From Gnetum montanum (taxonomy: Eukaryota > Streptophyta > Gnetopsida > Gnetales > Gnetaceae): a stretch of DNA of 64,000 bases. The translations under genes were made by a program, and so were the position numbers. Position 1 is the first letter of the stretch. Every line of letters starts with the position of its first letter. The stretch spans positions 105,401 to 169,400 of the forward strand of contig MNCI01037851.1 of NCBI GenBank assembly GCA_015680685.1, in the 5' to 3' direction. The notes beneath the pieces are model-generated. The model was not told the DNA's origin. It was given only the letters and a program-made list of their open reading frames with translations, and did not search any database. Of this stretch, positions 32,101 through 42,641 are shown piece by piece.

Positions 32101-33662
32101 ATTTAGAATGCAAGTTGGGTTTTTGCTTCAATTGTTCTCCTTGAGCAGTCTTCTGAATTGCTACCAAGCTTTGAGCGATCCACTTAATCATTCCAAGGAA
32201 CTTGATCTCTTGCCTACTTTCATTCACCTCAATCACTTGCAGTTGGTCACCATTTGGATCCCTTCCAACTAGTCATCGATTGGGGTTTTATGAGAAGTCT
32301 CGAGTAACATGGTTTTCAAAGCTGATAAAACATTGTATGTTAGGACACCTGGGAGGATTGTTTATGGGTCCTCCAAAGTGTGGACACTTGTTTCCAAGCT
32401 TGTCATAACCTTTAGGAACTTGTTAGTTTCCATTACCTTGGAAAGAAGCTTGAGAACCAAGGGTAACAGTAGGACACAGACACCGAAAGCCATCCCCAAA
32501 ACTCCTTCCACCAGGCCCACCTAATCCACCACTAGACATTTTGCCATTTTGAGATGCATTAGCTTTATTCTTATCCTACTTCTAGAGCTTTGATTTGACT
32601 ACCAAACTATTCATCAATTTAAGTGCTTCCCTGTACTCTGAGATCTTGCAGGTTCTGATCTCCCACTGTGTCTAAGGTCTTAGGTCATTGAAGAAGAGGT
32701 GGAACTTAGTTTTATCATCCATCACTAGAATTTGCAGGACCACTTCTTAGTATTCCCAGAGGTAATCCTTCAACTTCCCAATTTGCTAGAGCTCCTTCAA
32801 CTTTGTTCAAACTTTATCAACAAAAGTGTTGAGGAAGAAGTTTTGAACTAAAGCAATTTTGAGGTTATCCCATGTCTCCATCGACCTTCGAGCAATCCCC
32901 AACTTCATCTCTTGGACAATGCCAAGTCACCATGTTTTAGCAACTCCTTCCAAGAATTGGGAAACGATGCTAACTTTCATCTCTTCTATATATTCATTTA
33001 TGTTGAGGAAGCACTCCATCTCAAAGATGAAGGCGTCTAGAAGCATGTCATCACGATCACCTTTGTACATCTTCCACTCTTTGGCTTGGAACTTGTGGGC
33101 TGACCATCTTGAACCAAATGTGACTACCTTTGCTTGAACAACCCCCTGGTCCTCCAATTTTTCATTCCTTGCCCTAAGCTTCTTTACCTATGCCTCTAGG
33201 GTCACCATCCTTGGCAAGACATCACACATCAAGACTTGGACATCATCAATGATAGTTCCCATTCATTCCACATGATTCTATAGCAAAACATTATGGGTTG
33301 TGGAGAACTTATGCTTAGCTCTTGAATTCAGTTCTCAAAGATAGGGGATGTTCTCAAAGATAGGGGACATTAAGCTTGTCAACAAGATCATGCACCATTT
33401 TAACTTGTTGTGCCATTGGCAAGTGACTAAGAATTACGTTCTCAATTTCAAGAAGGTGCCTCCACAACTCTTGTACCTTGTCAAGGGAGTAATCATCATG
33501 CTCCCTAATAAGCACCTCATCATCATCATTCAGGTTCTCATGTTCAAAGGACACATCATGTGTTTCATCATGCACATGCTCTTGCATGTTGTTATGAGGG
33601 TTAAAACTAGTAGGAGCCTTGCTAGACTAGCAGCTTCCCTTACTCTTCTTCTTATGTGCCAT
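32101..33662 (-). pseudogene. Ty3/gypsy gag (decayed)
   Basis: Start MAHKKKSKGSC at 33662, then an acidic stretch (FEHENLNDDDEVLIREHDD, about 33530-33480) and a leucine-rich part. The retrotransposon gag domain reads WKMYKGDRDDMLLDAFIFEM, ECFLNINEYIEEMKVSIVSQ, FLEGVAKTW (33060-32927), followed after a frameshift by VQNFFLNTFVDKV and LKELQQIGKLKDYLWEY. A Gly/Ser-rich segment and a degraded zinc knuckle (CPHFGGPINNPPRCP, and CFISFENHVTRDF) precede the protease. Several internal stops. Confidence 0.8.
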
Positions 33663-33726
33663 GGTTACCCAGGAGTTTCAAGCAATAAACCACAAACCAC
33701 CACCAATCTTGAACCGTGAACCTTTA

Positions 33727-33738
33727 ACTCTGATACCA
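33727..33738 (-). other. Ty3/gypsy primer-binding site, initiator-Met tRNA type
   Basis: On the minus strand TGGTATCAGAGT, one base off the canonical TGGTATCAGAGC; it follows the LTR end GTTACACA. Confidence 0.8.
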
Positions 33739-33824
33739 TGTGTAACAGTGCCATCCTTTGAAAACACCGTTCACTACCACCATGTGTAATAGTGCCATCC
33801 TTTGAAAACACCATTCACTACCAC
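33737..33824. repeat. 44 bp tandem duplication at the end of the gypsy 5' LTR
   Basis: Two 44 bp units (33737-33780 and 33781-33824) starting CATGTGTAA and differing at two positions, both transitions. The repeat spans the LTR end next to the primer site, so one unit duplicates the terminal 40-odd bases of the LTR. Confidence 0.9.
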
Positions 33825-34745
33825 CCGAGAATTCCAAAACAACAACGAGGAAGGGTAGACTCAAGGGGGGACTATGCCTCAAAGCTTAAATCACTTGTAG
33901 GCACATCATAGAAGCACACAATGGATTAGTCATACGTTAGAGGCGCATCAGGTATGCCATAAATAGACAAATACATAGTTAGACCAATGAGATGTGCACA
34001 CTCACACAAGCACCCACATACAATACTAATTAGAGAGCTAGGACACATTCCTACTCTAGCACATCTAGCCCTAAACCCCATTGCAAAGAGAATGGCAGTG
34101 GCCCAAGCAAGTGAGGCAAAGCCTCCCCAACAAGCCTACATATTCCTGTGATGAGGTTCACAAAAGAATTAGGGCCATGTAGTTCTATGGTAATAGTTAA
34201 GATAGCATGGAACCCAATAGGATCTCCTCACTCTTCTAGCCGTTGTTTCAAAGGGAAATAGCCTTTGATCCATTAGCTAAGCATGTTCTCCTACTCTATG
34301 ATCTCCAATTGTGATTCATAGTTCAAGTTTTTCTAATTGCATTTATGACACTACCAACTCAGAGAAGCAAATCGTACTTGTTCATACCCTTTCTATGTTG
34401 CAATGTGAATCATTTATTCCAACTTGAAAGACTAGTTAATAATAGTAACAAGTCATATAAGCATACTCTTGTATCATGTTTCCTTGTCTACATGAAATAT
34501 TTATAATCACACAAGATCTAAACTATAGAAGAATGCATTTGCTAACACTCAAAAGACTCCATCATTCTTGGTCATCATGGCCTTATTAAACAAATATGTG
34601 AGGATAGCCTTAATGAAGTACCATGGGTTTAGTATCGACTATGGATTGCACATAATAATGATTCTCTTCTCTAGAGGAATATATGCTTGTAGGCTTGTAC
34701 TATCACTTCTTTGGTTCCAAGACATGCAATCTTGAAGAACGTCTT
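33825..34745. other. Probable LTR and unassigned sequence right of the gypsy primer site
   Basis: By position the first part should be the 5' LTR of the minus-strand gypsy element, but with no second LTR copy its outer boundary cannot be set. No reading frame of note. Confidence 0.4.
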
Positions 34746-34749
34746 ACAA

Positions 34750-36860
34750 CACAAGTATGGTTTTGCCCCTAGGTGACGGAAGATTTGGAAGGAGACGCTA
34801 CCAGAGAAGGTAAAAATGTTCATGTGGCTCATTTCTCAAAGAGCACTCCTAGTTTGCATTGTTCTTTGTGAGTGTGGCCTTGCTATGAACAACACCTACC
34901 CCCTTTGCCACATAGACCACAAAATCCAATAACACTTCACTTCTCTCTGCTTTTTCATTGAATGTATGTGGTAGGGCTCTGGCTTTGTGCATCCTATTTC
35001 GCTCCACAGGATCTCTCCAGTGGTCATTGTGACATGGCTCCTATGAAGGGTGAGGAATGAGCTCATTTTTCACAATGCACCTTTGCCGGCACCGCCCCAA
35101 ATTACCATTAGGGATTTCTGTTTGTGGAAGGCGGTATGTGCTGCTATGAGGCTAACATCGACCTTTGAGCTAGGTGCACACCATTTAAGCAGAATCATGC
35201 CCTCTGGGAGATGGTGGTTTGCAGCTGGTGGGCTAAAGCTCTTCCCTTGGTAACAAGGGATCTAGACTTGCAAGTTTAAGGCTTCTTCAAGTACTATAAA
35301 GCAGGCTGCATGCACTTCTAAGGTGTCTAGATTACCTTAAAGGAAGACACAATCTCTTCCTACCTTGAGCTCCCTAGGGATGGTGAAATTGTGCTCCCTA
35401 TGAGAAGGGGACTGTAGGATGTCAAATGTTTTTTTGGTGGCCCAGTTCCAAAGATTGAGTGGCCAAGTTTTGAAGTTCGCAGTGGAGTTGATTGAAAGAT
35501 TTTAAATTTAATTGGATAACATCTGGATGTTCCAGGGCATCCACTTTGCCTTCTTACATTGTATGCAACTAGGCAATTGGGTCAATTTGCCAAAATTTTT
35601 CCTCAATTCCCTCAAAAGGTGCAAACGCTGGGGGTGGGGGTTCTATGTGTGTGTGTGCATCATTTGGGGCTGATCTTAGCCCTTTGGGCGGCAGCTAGAC
35701 CTATGGATACTAAGACGAGACAGCCCCAATGTTACTTTAGGGTCATTTATGAGCACAAGCGGTTGCTCCAAGAGGGTGCATTGTCCTCCTTTGTTCTTGT
35801 AGTGGTGGAGGGCAAGCTTGATATGGAGGAGAAAGAGCAGGTGCTAGGAGATAATAACTCAGATTACGAAGAATTGACAACAACAATAGTTGAAGGAAGT
35901 AGAGGAGGCAATTAGGAAGGAGCTGGAGGCCAAATTTGCTGTTGACCTATACAAGACCATGACTGAAGTATAGGCATAGGTTTGGGTGGAGGAATAGACT
36001 AGGCGAGACCAAGATGAACAGGGAAGAAAGTATGTGGAGAAACCTCGCTGTCATGAGAGAGAAGAGGAGGACAATCACTAGCGGATGATCAGGGAGGTTG
36101 TGCTAGGACCAACTCTGAGTGCAAATCAAGGAAGATCTTAAAAAGGATGCGGAGAAGCAAGATGAAACCTAGAAAGTTAAAGATTTCCTTGATGAAGAGC
36201 AAATGAGAAGTCAAGATGCAGTGCATCAATCAAATGCTAGACACTGGCTCCAAATAAGAAAATGCCCTTGTGTAGTCATGGAGGACAACAAGAATGCATC
36301 TTGGGCAAGCTTGTGAAATTATATTAGAACTACCTCTACTGGATTATGTTTGGACAAGGCCAGGAATCTTAACAGGGGGTCTTAGGTTCAAATAAAGGAA
36401 CACTACAAGGAATTTTAGGAAGCTACAATGTTCACGAAGTCAGATAATTATCAGAATATTCTAGACATATTCCACATGCAAGAAGGGCCATAGTGCGCCT
36501 GTACCAAATTGCCCTACCCTATCTAATGGTCTGCTAATTTTGCTTTAAGCATGGTTTTTGCATTAGATGTTTGGTATTTTAAGGCTTTGGTTTTGACCTC
36601 AACCCTCGTAGCCACAGGACTCATTGGATGGGCCCCACTTTTACTTTTGTCTTCAATCCACAAGTATTGCTGGAGGTTTCCAACCTCATTTTGTGATTGG
36701 GAGATTCCCACCCAAACCACCCCCTACAACCCGACCCACACCCTCACCCCCTTCCCCTCCACAAACATCCTTGAACACATTTAAGGACGTGGGCATTTTC
36801 TTGGGACATGTTGAGGACACACTGGGGGCATGAATCCTACAAGTTGTAGATAAAAAGGTG
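34750..36860 (+). mobile_element. LINE copy L: zinc-binding domain, post-RT region, CPYV domain
   Basis: Plus strand: zinc-binding domain about 34774-35000 (ETLPEKVKMFMWLISQRALL); then RNELIFHNAPLPAPPQITIR and DFCLWKAVCAAM (35050-35253, open 67 codons); post-RT domain, decayed, about 35390-35620 (LPKFFLNSL in a shifted frame); coiled coil about 35780-36240 (for example EEDNH, KELEAKFAVDLYKTMTEV); CPYV domain about 36240-36500 (RKCPCVVMEDNKNASWASL, YIRTTSTGLCLDKARN). The 3' end near 36860 has no clear A-tail. This is a third independent copy with the zinc-binding domain followed by the same modules. Confidence 0.65.
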
Positions 36861-37660
36861 GAACATTTTCTATTTGTGAATGAGCAATGAACGAACTTCA
36901 AGATTATGGCTTTCAGAAAAATAAGCAGAACTTGTATGCCAGAAATTGTAATCAGCTGTTGGATGGACTTAATTGTAAACTTCTATTTAAAGTCATCATC
37001 AATTGGAGTTGAAACCAAAATAAGAATGAAAGCCGAGGGGTAGAACATGTACCTGCGATATTCAGCTCTCCCTGGGATGTGGTCAAAATTGATTATGGCA
37101 ACAAAATTTCTGTGGGGACACTTCCCTGTGAAACAGAGATCCAAAGTATGCTTTTATTAAAGGAAACGTTGAATATATCCTAATTAGAACACGACCTCTT
37201 ACAAGATATAAATAGATAAACACATAAACACACGCACGAAACACGACTTATGAGAAAGAGGATCGTTATACCTATCTACCTTAAAAGGGTCATCTGAAAG
37301 GGCCATTCATACCCCTTTTGCTTATAACATTCTTCTATAAGTTATTGCACATAGTTGGGTTATAACGTTTTTGACCTTTTTTCCAATTTTTTATTCTATT
37401 TTTCTAACATTTTTTTTTTCAAAATGAATACAATGAATTAAGTATAGAATCATTTTAGTTTTTTTTTAAAAAAATTTAAGCAAGAACTCATATACATCGT
37501 ACATCAAAATTTCTGGATACCTTTTATGACACCTTTTCCATGTGCTTGAAGGAGCCTGTTTATGTATGCTCAATGTATTCATTTGTAGTTCAACAAAATG
37601 CTGCGTATTGATAATTTTAAGTATCCGATGGAAACTATTGTTATGACTGATGAATTTGAA
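36861..37660. other. Unassigned AT-rich stretch, possibly intron
   Basis: No element recognised. T-rich tracts at about 37370-37480 lie upstream of the exon at 37668. Confidence 0.4.
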
Positions 37661-37667
37661 ATCCTTG

Positions 37668-37847
37668 AAGGTTAACACAAGTGAGTCATATGGGCTGAAG
37701 TTTCCACGTGAATTTGCACTCTTGATAAAGCAGTTTCTCTATTTTGATCGTTATACCCGTTTGCTAGCCCCTGAGCTGAATATTTTGATGGATGAGCGTG
37801 TTGCTATTGCTTCACGTGGAAGTGACAGTTCAATGAAGACATATTAA
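37668..37847 (+). CDS. Candidate terminal exon of an ABC1/UbiB-family kinase gene
   Basis: Open frame of 59 codons ending in TAA at 37845-37847. It follows CTTGAAG, a possible acceptor; an in-frame stop lies just upstream, so translation cannot come from further left without splicing. The protein begins VNTSESYGLKFPREFALLIK and continues QFLYFDRYTRLLAPELNILM, ending SDSSMKTY. The pattern 'GLKFPREFALL.KQ.LYFDRYT..LAP.L..L.D.R' is like the C-terminus of plant and cyanobacterial ABC1 (AarF/UbiB) atypical kinases, which act on prenyl-lipid metabolism in plastids or mitochondria; I judge this from memory of the family. Earlier exons are not visible nearby; the exon at 24209-24316 is a candidate partner. 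No frameshift or stop within. Confidence 0.5.
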   Translation, partial: KVNTSESYGLKFPREFALLIKQFLYFDRYTRLLAPELNILMDERVAIASRGSDSSMKTY

Positions 37848-38559
37848 AACTATAGGTATTGAATTTTTTTAGATCTTTATGGTAATAGTAAATGTTTTGT
37901 AGTTTACTTTGTCCTCCCTATTATGCGTTTTAAACATGATGAACGATTTGTTAGGTTCAGCATGTGTTTTGGAATACTAACAAGCCTAGTGGTACTGTAA
38001 TTATAATATCATTAAATTATCTTGTAATATGTGTGAAAGCTGTAAAGAGTGTCATCAGATCTCTTGTACAGATGTAATGGAATTAATAGCGTAACGTTGG
38101 ACATTTTGTTTGATATCTTTCTTTGTACACTGTTTTAAAGATGTTATAAAAACGAATACCATTAAATATTTTATTCTAACTTTTAGATATTATGAGGTGC
38201 TTTTCAATTTTTTTCCCATTCTGTTTGTATTTTAAGTAATAGTAATGTAGGTAAATCATAATAATGTAGAGGTGACGCATTCAGATCAGCATCTTCAGAA
38301 AAATATCATCCAGTTATCAGCATATTTGAAGCTGCCCTAGATTCATAGGATGCATGAACATTGAAAGAAGCAATTTTTTTTTTCTTTTTGGATTTTTAAA
38401 AATTTATTCCAAATGGTTGGACATCCAATCAGTATCTGTATTGCTACTTCCTTCAGCAATATTGATTTTTCGATGACATAATTTAATGCTATTAAGATAA
38501 TATCCTTATAAGGTTAATCTGCATTAAGAAAACGTCTAAGTGGCAGCTAATAACAAAGC

Positions 38560-38744
38560 TAGATGTTTTCGAGGATTTTCTATTGTTGCAAAATTTTCGT
38601 GGGGGCTTTGTAGCATCTATGCTTTGTCATATTTTTCCCTCCGTGATCCTAGATATCTAGTTTTACCTGGTTCTATTTTTGGTTATGCTTTGTATGGCTA
38701 TTTTTGAATGTTTAATTTGGGGTGTAACAACTTGGTATCAGAGC
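38560..38744 (+). repeat. LTR end with intact primer-binding site (orphan)
   Basis: GGTGTAACAAC is followed by TTGGTATCAGAGC, with the perfect initiator-Met tRNA primer site at 38733-38744. This marks the end of a plus-strand 5' LTR. No gag or pol can be read downstream and no second LTR was found, so it is a remnant. Confidence 0.6.
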
Positions 38745-40039
38745 ATGGAAGCAAATGACTAATTCAAGTTTGTTTCAGTTTTGCAAATATCGCCCAGGGT
38801 GAAAGACGCAGGACTGGTCTGAGTTAGAACTTTAGAGCAGAAAACAGATGTACCTTTGTAGTAAGAGTTGTTCCAATCCTTTGTCAACCTATTGGATAGT
38901 GATGATAATTTGGGTGCTCGTGTGGCCCGCTAATAAACAATAGAATGTCACGGCTTATTAGTTGCAAAGTCGCAGCTAACACTTCTCAACTGTACATTGC
39001 AAATGTGATGTTCCTTAGTGAGTTTTTGCCCATGTATATGATTCATCAACTATATGAATCACACCACTTGGTCAATAGATGGTTAAACTCTGTGGATTTG
39101 AGTTATTTCTCTAAAGTCGTATTCAAGTAGAATGTATATGGACACATTTCACGGCCAAGAATAAGATAGAGATTGATTCTCCTTCATTACAACACTAACT
39201 TTGATTCGATTTTTTGTTTTATGTATTTAATTTTCATCATTCTATACTATAATACTTTATGTTTTTGATACATCAAAAATATTTGACAAAATGAATATAA
39301 TCCAATCTTGATCATAAATATGTATTTGCTTGGTAATCTTGGTAATAATTCACTTAGGATACCCATTAGTGTAACGTTTGGATGCATGAGTCTAGGACAT
39401 GACGACAAATTAGGGATCAAACACTCATTGACCTTAGGTTAGTTTAGGATTTGATTCTTATTTTAGATAATTAGTTGTCATTTATAATTTTTATATTTTT
39501 ATTGAGCTTAGTTAATGGTTGCACTACAACATCAAAGATCATGTATCTTAAGTTAAACTCTATGAACATAAGTGCCACTACTACTCTTAAGTAAAAAGAT
39601 GATGATGGCTTGTGATCATCTAATGATGGTAGACTATGGTTGGTTTATCCATGAATTATGATAGTTTATTGTGATGCCTATAAATCATATGGGGGAGCAT
39701 TGGGTATACTTGTTGCTCATTACCTATCAACATCAAATAGATGAAGTGCGGAGTGTGCAACAAAACTATGAATGGAAGATCCCCAAGAAAAAGAAGTTAA
39801 AGAAAGCAACTTTAGATGCTGAGGTCAATGATCAAGCATGTGGTAGCTAATAAGTAACAAGTATATCACACATTCACACATACAAGTGTACAAAGTAAAC
39901 CTTATCATAATCCATCAAAGAGATAGGCTATACATCTTAAGAATAGTGTTAATTAATTGCACATTTAGTTACATTTGTATTGAGCTTAGTTTTTTAAGAT
40001 AAACATGATCAAGGCATATGATCAATGATGTTGCTTGTT
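38745..40039. other. Unassigned AT-rich stretch
   Basis: No recognisable gene; probably the decayed inside of the LTR remnant to its left and older repeats. Confidence 0.4.
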
Positions 40040-40700
40040 CTATGTTGCTAATAGGAAAAAATTATTAAAAATAGAAATATTCTTAAACTAAACTTAACTA
40101 AGAGCGCAAACAAAAGTAAAGTGCTAGGGCAATGAGTATTCACCATGTTAATCTACTACCAATCTTTTAGATGTATGTATTAATTGTTGGATAACCAAGC
40201 TAGTTTGCTATTAGGCATACCAAATCAACTAATCCCTAGATAACCAAATTAATCATAGTTCTCAAGGTTTTGACGGACTTGTTACTCTTTACTAATAATG
40301 ACAAGAAATATAAATGCAAATGTTATGAAAAACTAACTATTTAAGTACAATATAGTAAATTTAAGAAATGTAAATCTAATCTAAGTCAAAGTCTAGCCAT
40401 GTGAAGGAATCAATCTTGATTTTTATTATCATCCATGAATACTACTACACATAACCACTCAATTAGACCCTAGACAATTGACTTAAACACATATTGCAGT
40501 TACTTGTTGACTGTTATGCATTAAAAATTAACTAACATAGCTTCCTTATTTTTAACTAAAACTATGTTCTATGTGCTATTGTACTATGGCTTACTATAGG
40601 TAACTAGATCAACTACGTTGACATCCACATCAATGCATTTTGAGATGTGTTGATGCATATGTGCATAAGTAGATGTATTGAAGCATATGCACCAATGAAT
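40040..40700 (-). repeat. Highly diverged LTR related to the 41564, 55726 and 60648 LTR family
   Basis: The middle of this stretch follows the same order of phrases as the three better LTRs: GGATAACCAAGC, a block with CTAATCTAAGTCAAAGTC, GAATCAATCTTGAT, CATCCATGAATAC and ATTGACTTAAAC. It is much more diverged and its ends cannot be placed. Orientation is inferred from this colinearity. Confidence 0.5.
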
Positions 40701-41558
40701 CATCTATGATTTGCATTTTTGACTTTATTATATTTAATTTCATCAATCCTAAGGCAAGAGATATGTTGTCATTTCATAACCAAACATCATATTAACGTTA
40801 ACTTAGTTAACATAGGATATTTGTCATTTAATTAAACCCCCACTATTGATTAGGAATTCATCCTCAATGTACAAAATAAATGAAATTTAATTACAAGAAT
40901 TGTAGGGTGACCAATACTAGACTAACTATGTGATTGCAAATGCTACATTTGACAAAATTTCAAAGTAGTTATCCTTTGTATAAATATTACATCATGATGA
41001 AGTTATTACAAACATATGACTTTGAATAATTACAATCCATGTGGAATTGGTTCCTTGCTTTTCTTCTTGAATTACTATAGAATAGACATTTACTTTACAA
41101 TATTAGTTGATGAATTCCCTTCTCCTTCAAGCACATTTAACAATTTCTATAAACACTAGAATATTATAGTCATTATCGCTTCCATTAGATTCTGCCTGTT
41201 ATCATGACTTTATGTCTCATCTTTTGCACTAATCTCTTAGGTGTCATCTACATGAAGGACCAAAAGATCAAGTTGTCAACACATAATTAAAAAAGAATTT
41301 TTTAATCCTATGTTATTTTCTTGTCCTTTCCAAATAAAATAATGAATACAATTTAATTTCTTATTTTATGACATCTTAAAATATCAAATTTCTTTATTTT
41401 CCTTATTTTGAATTTTAAAATGTTAATTTAAAAAAATTATATTTTTCCTTCCCCCATGTCTAAGTTGTAACTCTACTACAAGTTAGTGCATGATTTCCCA
41501 AAATATGATTGTTTATGTTTATAGGGTAAGGTTTTAAAAGAAAAAAATTAAAGACTTC

Positions 41559-41563
41559 CAAGG
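41559..41563. repeat. Left TSD of the copy 1 LTR element
   Basis: CAAGG, identical to 56553-56557. Confidence 0.85.
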
Positions 41564-42440
41564 TGATGAGCGGCGAGGTACCCTTATGCCCAACCATACG
41601 AATTGCAAGCATTCATGCATGATTCGGTCGAATTTCGTGGATGGGACTAGTTGTGTATTTAAATCGTTATGTTTTGATCGTAGTTCACTATCTTTCCACT
41701 TGGACTAGTGATAGCTTTGTCACTTATGGTTTAGTCCAAAGTGAGGCATATGATTGATGTTGCCTAATCCTATGTTGCTCCTAATGACAATAAAGGAATA
41801 AATTAACTAATCTAATGAACAATGGAATGTAAGATCTAAGCTAGCCTACATGCGATGAATATCCATTCCCAATCGTCCGCACATGTCTTGGACTCCGTAT
41901 AACTACTGTTGGGATTGCCAAGTGTACATCACTAGGCTTACCAAACGATACACTACTAGGTTATCAAGTAATTACACTCAAATGCTCATGATTAGCTACA
42001 CTCATTCTGCCAATTCATTAATGTGCATGGAAATGTAAATATTAACTAAGTACATAAAAAGTAAATTGCATTAAAATTAAATTTAATATAAGTCAAAGTG
42101 CTGCAGTGAATAAGAATAAATCTTGATCTTATTGTTGTTCATGGAATATGTCTAGGTACATTGCCACTTGAATAAGACTTTGTACAACTAACTTAGATTC
42201 ACTTTACAAGCACTCATTGACTATTCTCTAGGATTACAGAATAAAACTAAAAGAGTTTAGCTACTCTATTGACAAAACTATGTTCCAACCATGCACCCAA
42301 GTGTTGTATTTATAAGCCAGCATGGAGGAGATGATATCGAATATCTGACATCGTTTCTTGGGACTTGATATCACTTATTCGATATTGGAGCCTCAATATC
42401 GGATATCTAATATTAGGGTTGACACAATCATGACTCATCA
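41564..42440 (-). repeat. 3' LTR of the copy 1 LTR element
   Basis: 877 bp, from TGATGAG to CTCATCA on the plus strand: perfect 7 bp terminal inverted repeats. In element orientation the U3 end is on the right and carries a cluster of GATATC-like palindromes (42331-42416) next to a TATAAATA box (42307-42314). Two other LTRs of the family lie at 55726-56552 and 60648-61511. Confidence 0.9.
42307..42314 (-). promoter_or_regulatory. LTR TATA box with adjacent GATATC cluster
   Basis: TATAAATA on the minus strand; the same box is at 56447-56454 and 61392-61399 in the sister LTRs. Just upstream in transcription direction (42331-42416) lie several GATATC / CGATATTGG palindromic units, conserved in all three LTRs, likely the U3 enhancer. 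Confidence 0.6.
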
Positions 42441-42448
42441 TACCCCCA
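42441..42448 (-). other. Polypurine tract of the copy 1 LTR element
   Basis: Minus-strand TGGGGGTA directly before the 3' LTR; copy 2 has the same at 61512-61519. It fixes the orientation of the element. Confidence 0.75.
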
Positions 42449-42641
42449 CAACTGAATGAAAACTTGTCTTCAAGTTAAACAAAATGAGGAATAAGTTCTT
42501 TAAAAAATGTTGGGAAGGTATCAAATTATTAATTGACTTAAAAAAATAAATAAACAAATGGACTCTTACATGCCATAGTGGTGTTTTATAAAAATTTGGA
42601 CACAATATCACAAGACACAAAATTAGGGAAGCTCATGTAAT

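Larger units (their letters stand above)
29430..33739 (-). mobile_element. Decayed Ty3/gypsy retrotransposon, 3' end missing
   Basis: The minus strand shows, 5' to 3' (right to left): primer site at 33727-33738, gag (33662 down to about 32150), protease (about 32060), RT (31450-30800), RNase H (about 30640-30480) and integrase (about 30340-29430). RT before integrase defines Ty3/gypsy. The 5' LTR lies to the right of 33739 but its outer end is not defined; no 3' LTR is present because the element breaks off within integrase where LINE K starts. Confidence 0.85.

Noticed and set aside
38733-38744. TGGTATCAGAGC motifs as pieces of tRNA genes.
   Set aside because: Only the 12-13 bases complementary to a tRNA 3' end are present and each follows an LTR end, so they are primer sites, not tRNA genes.
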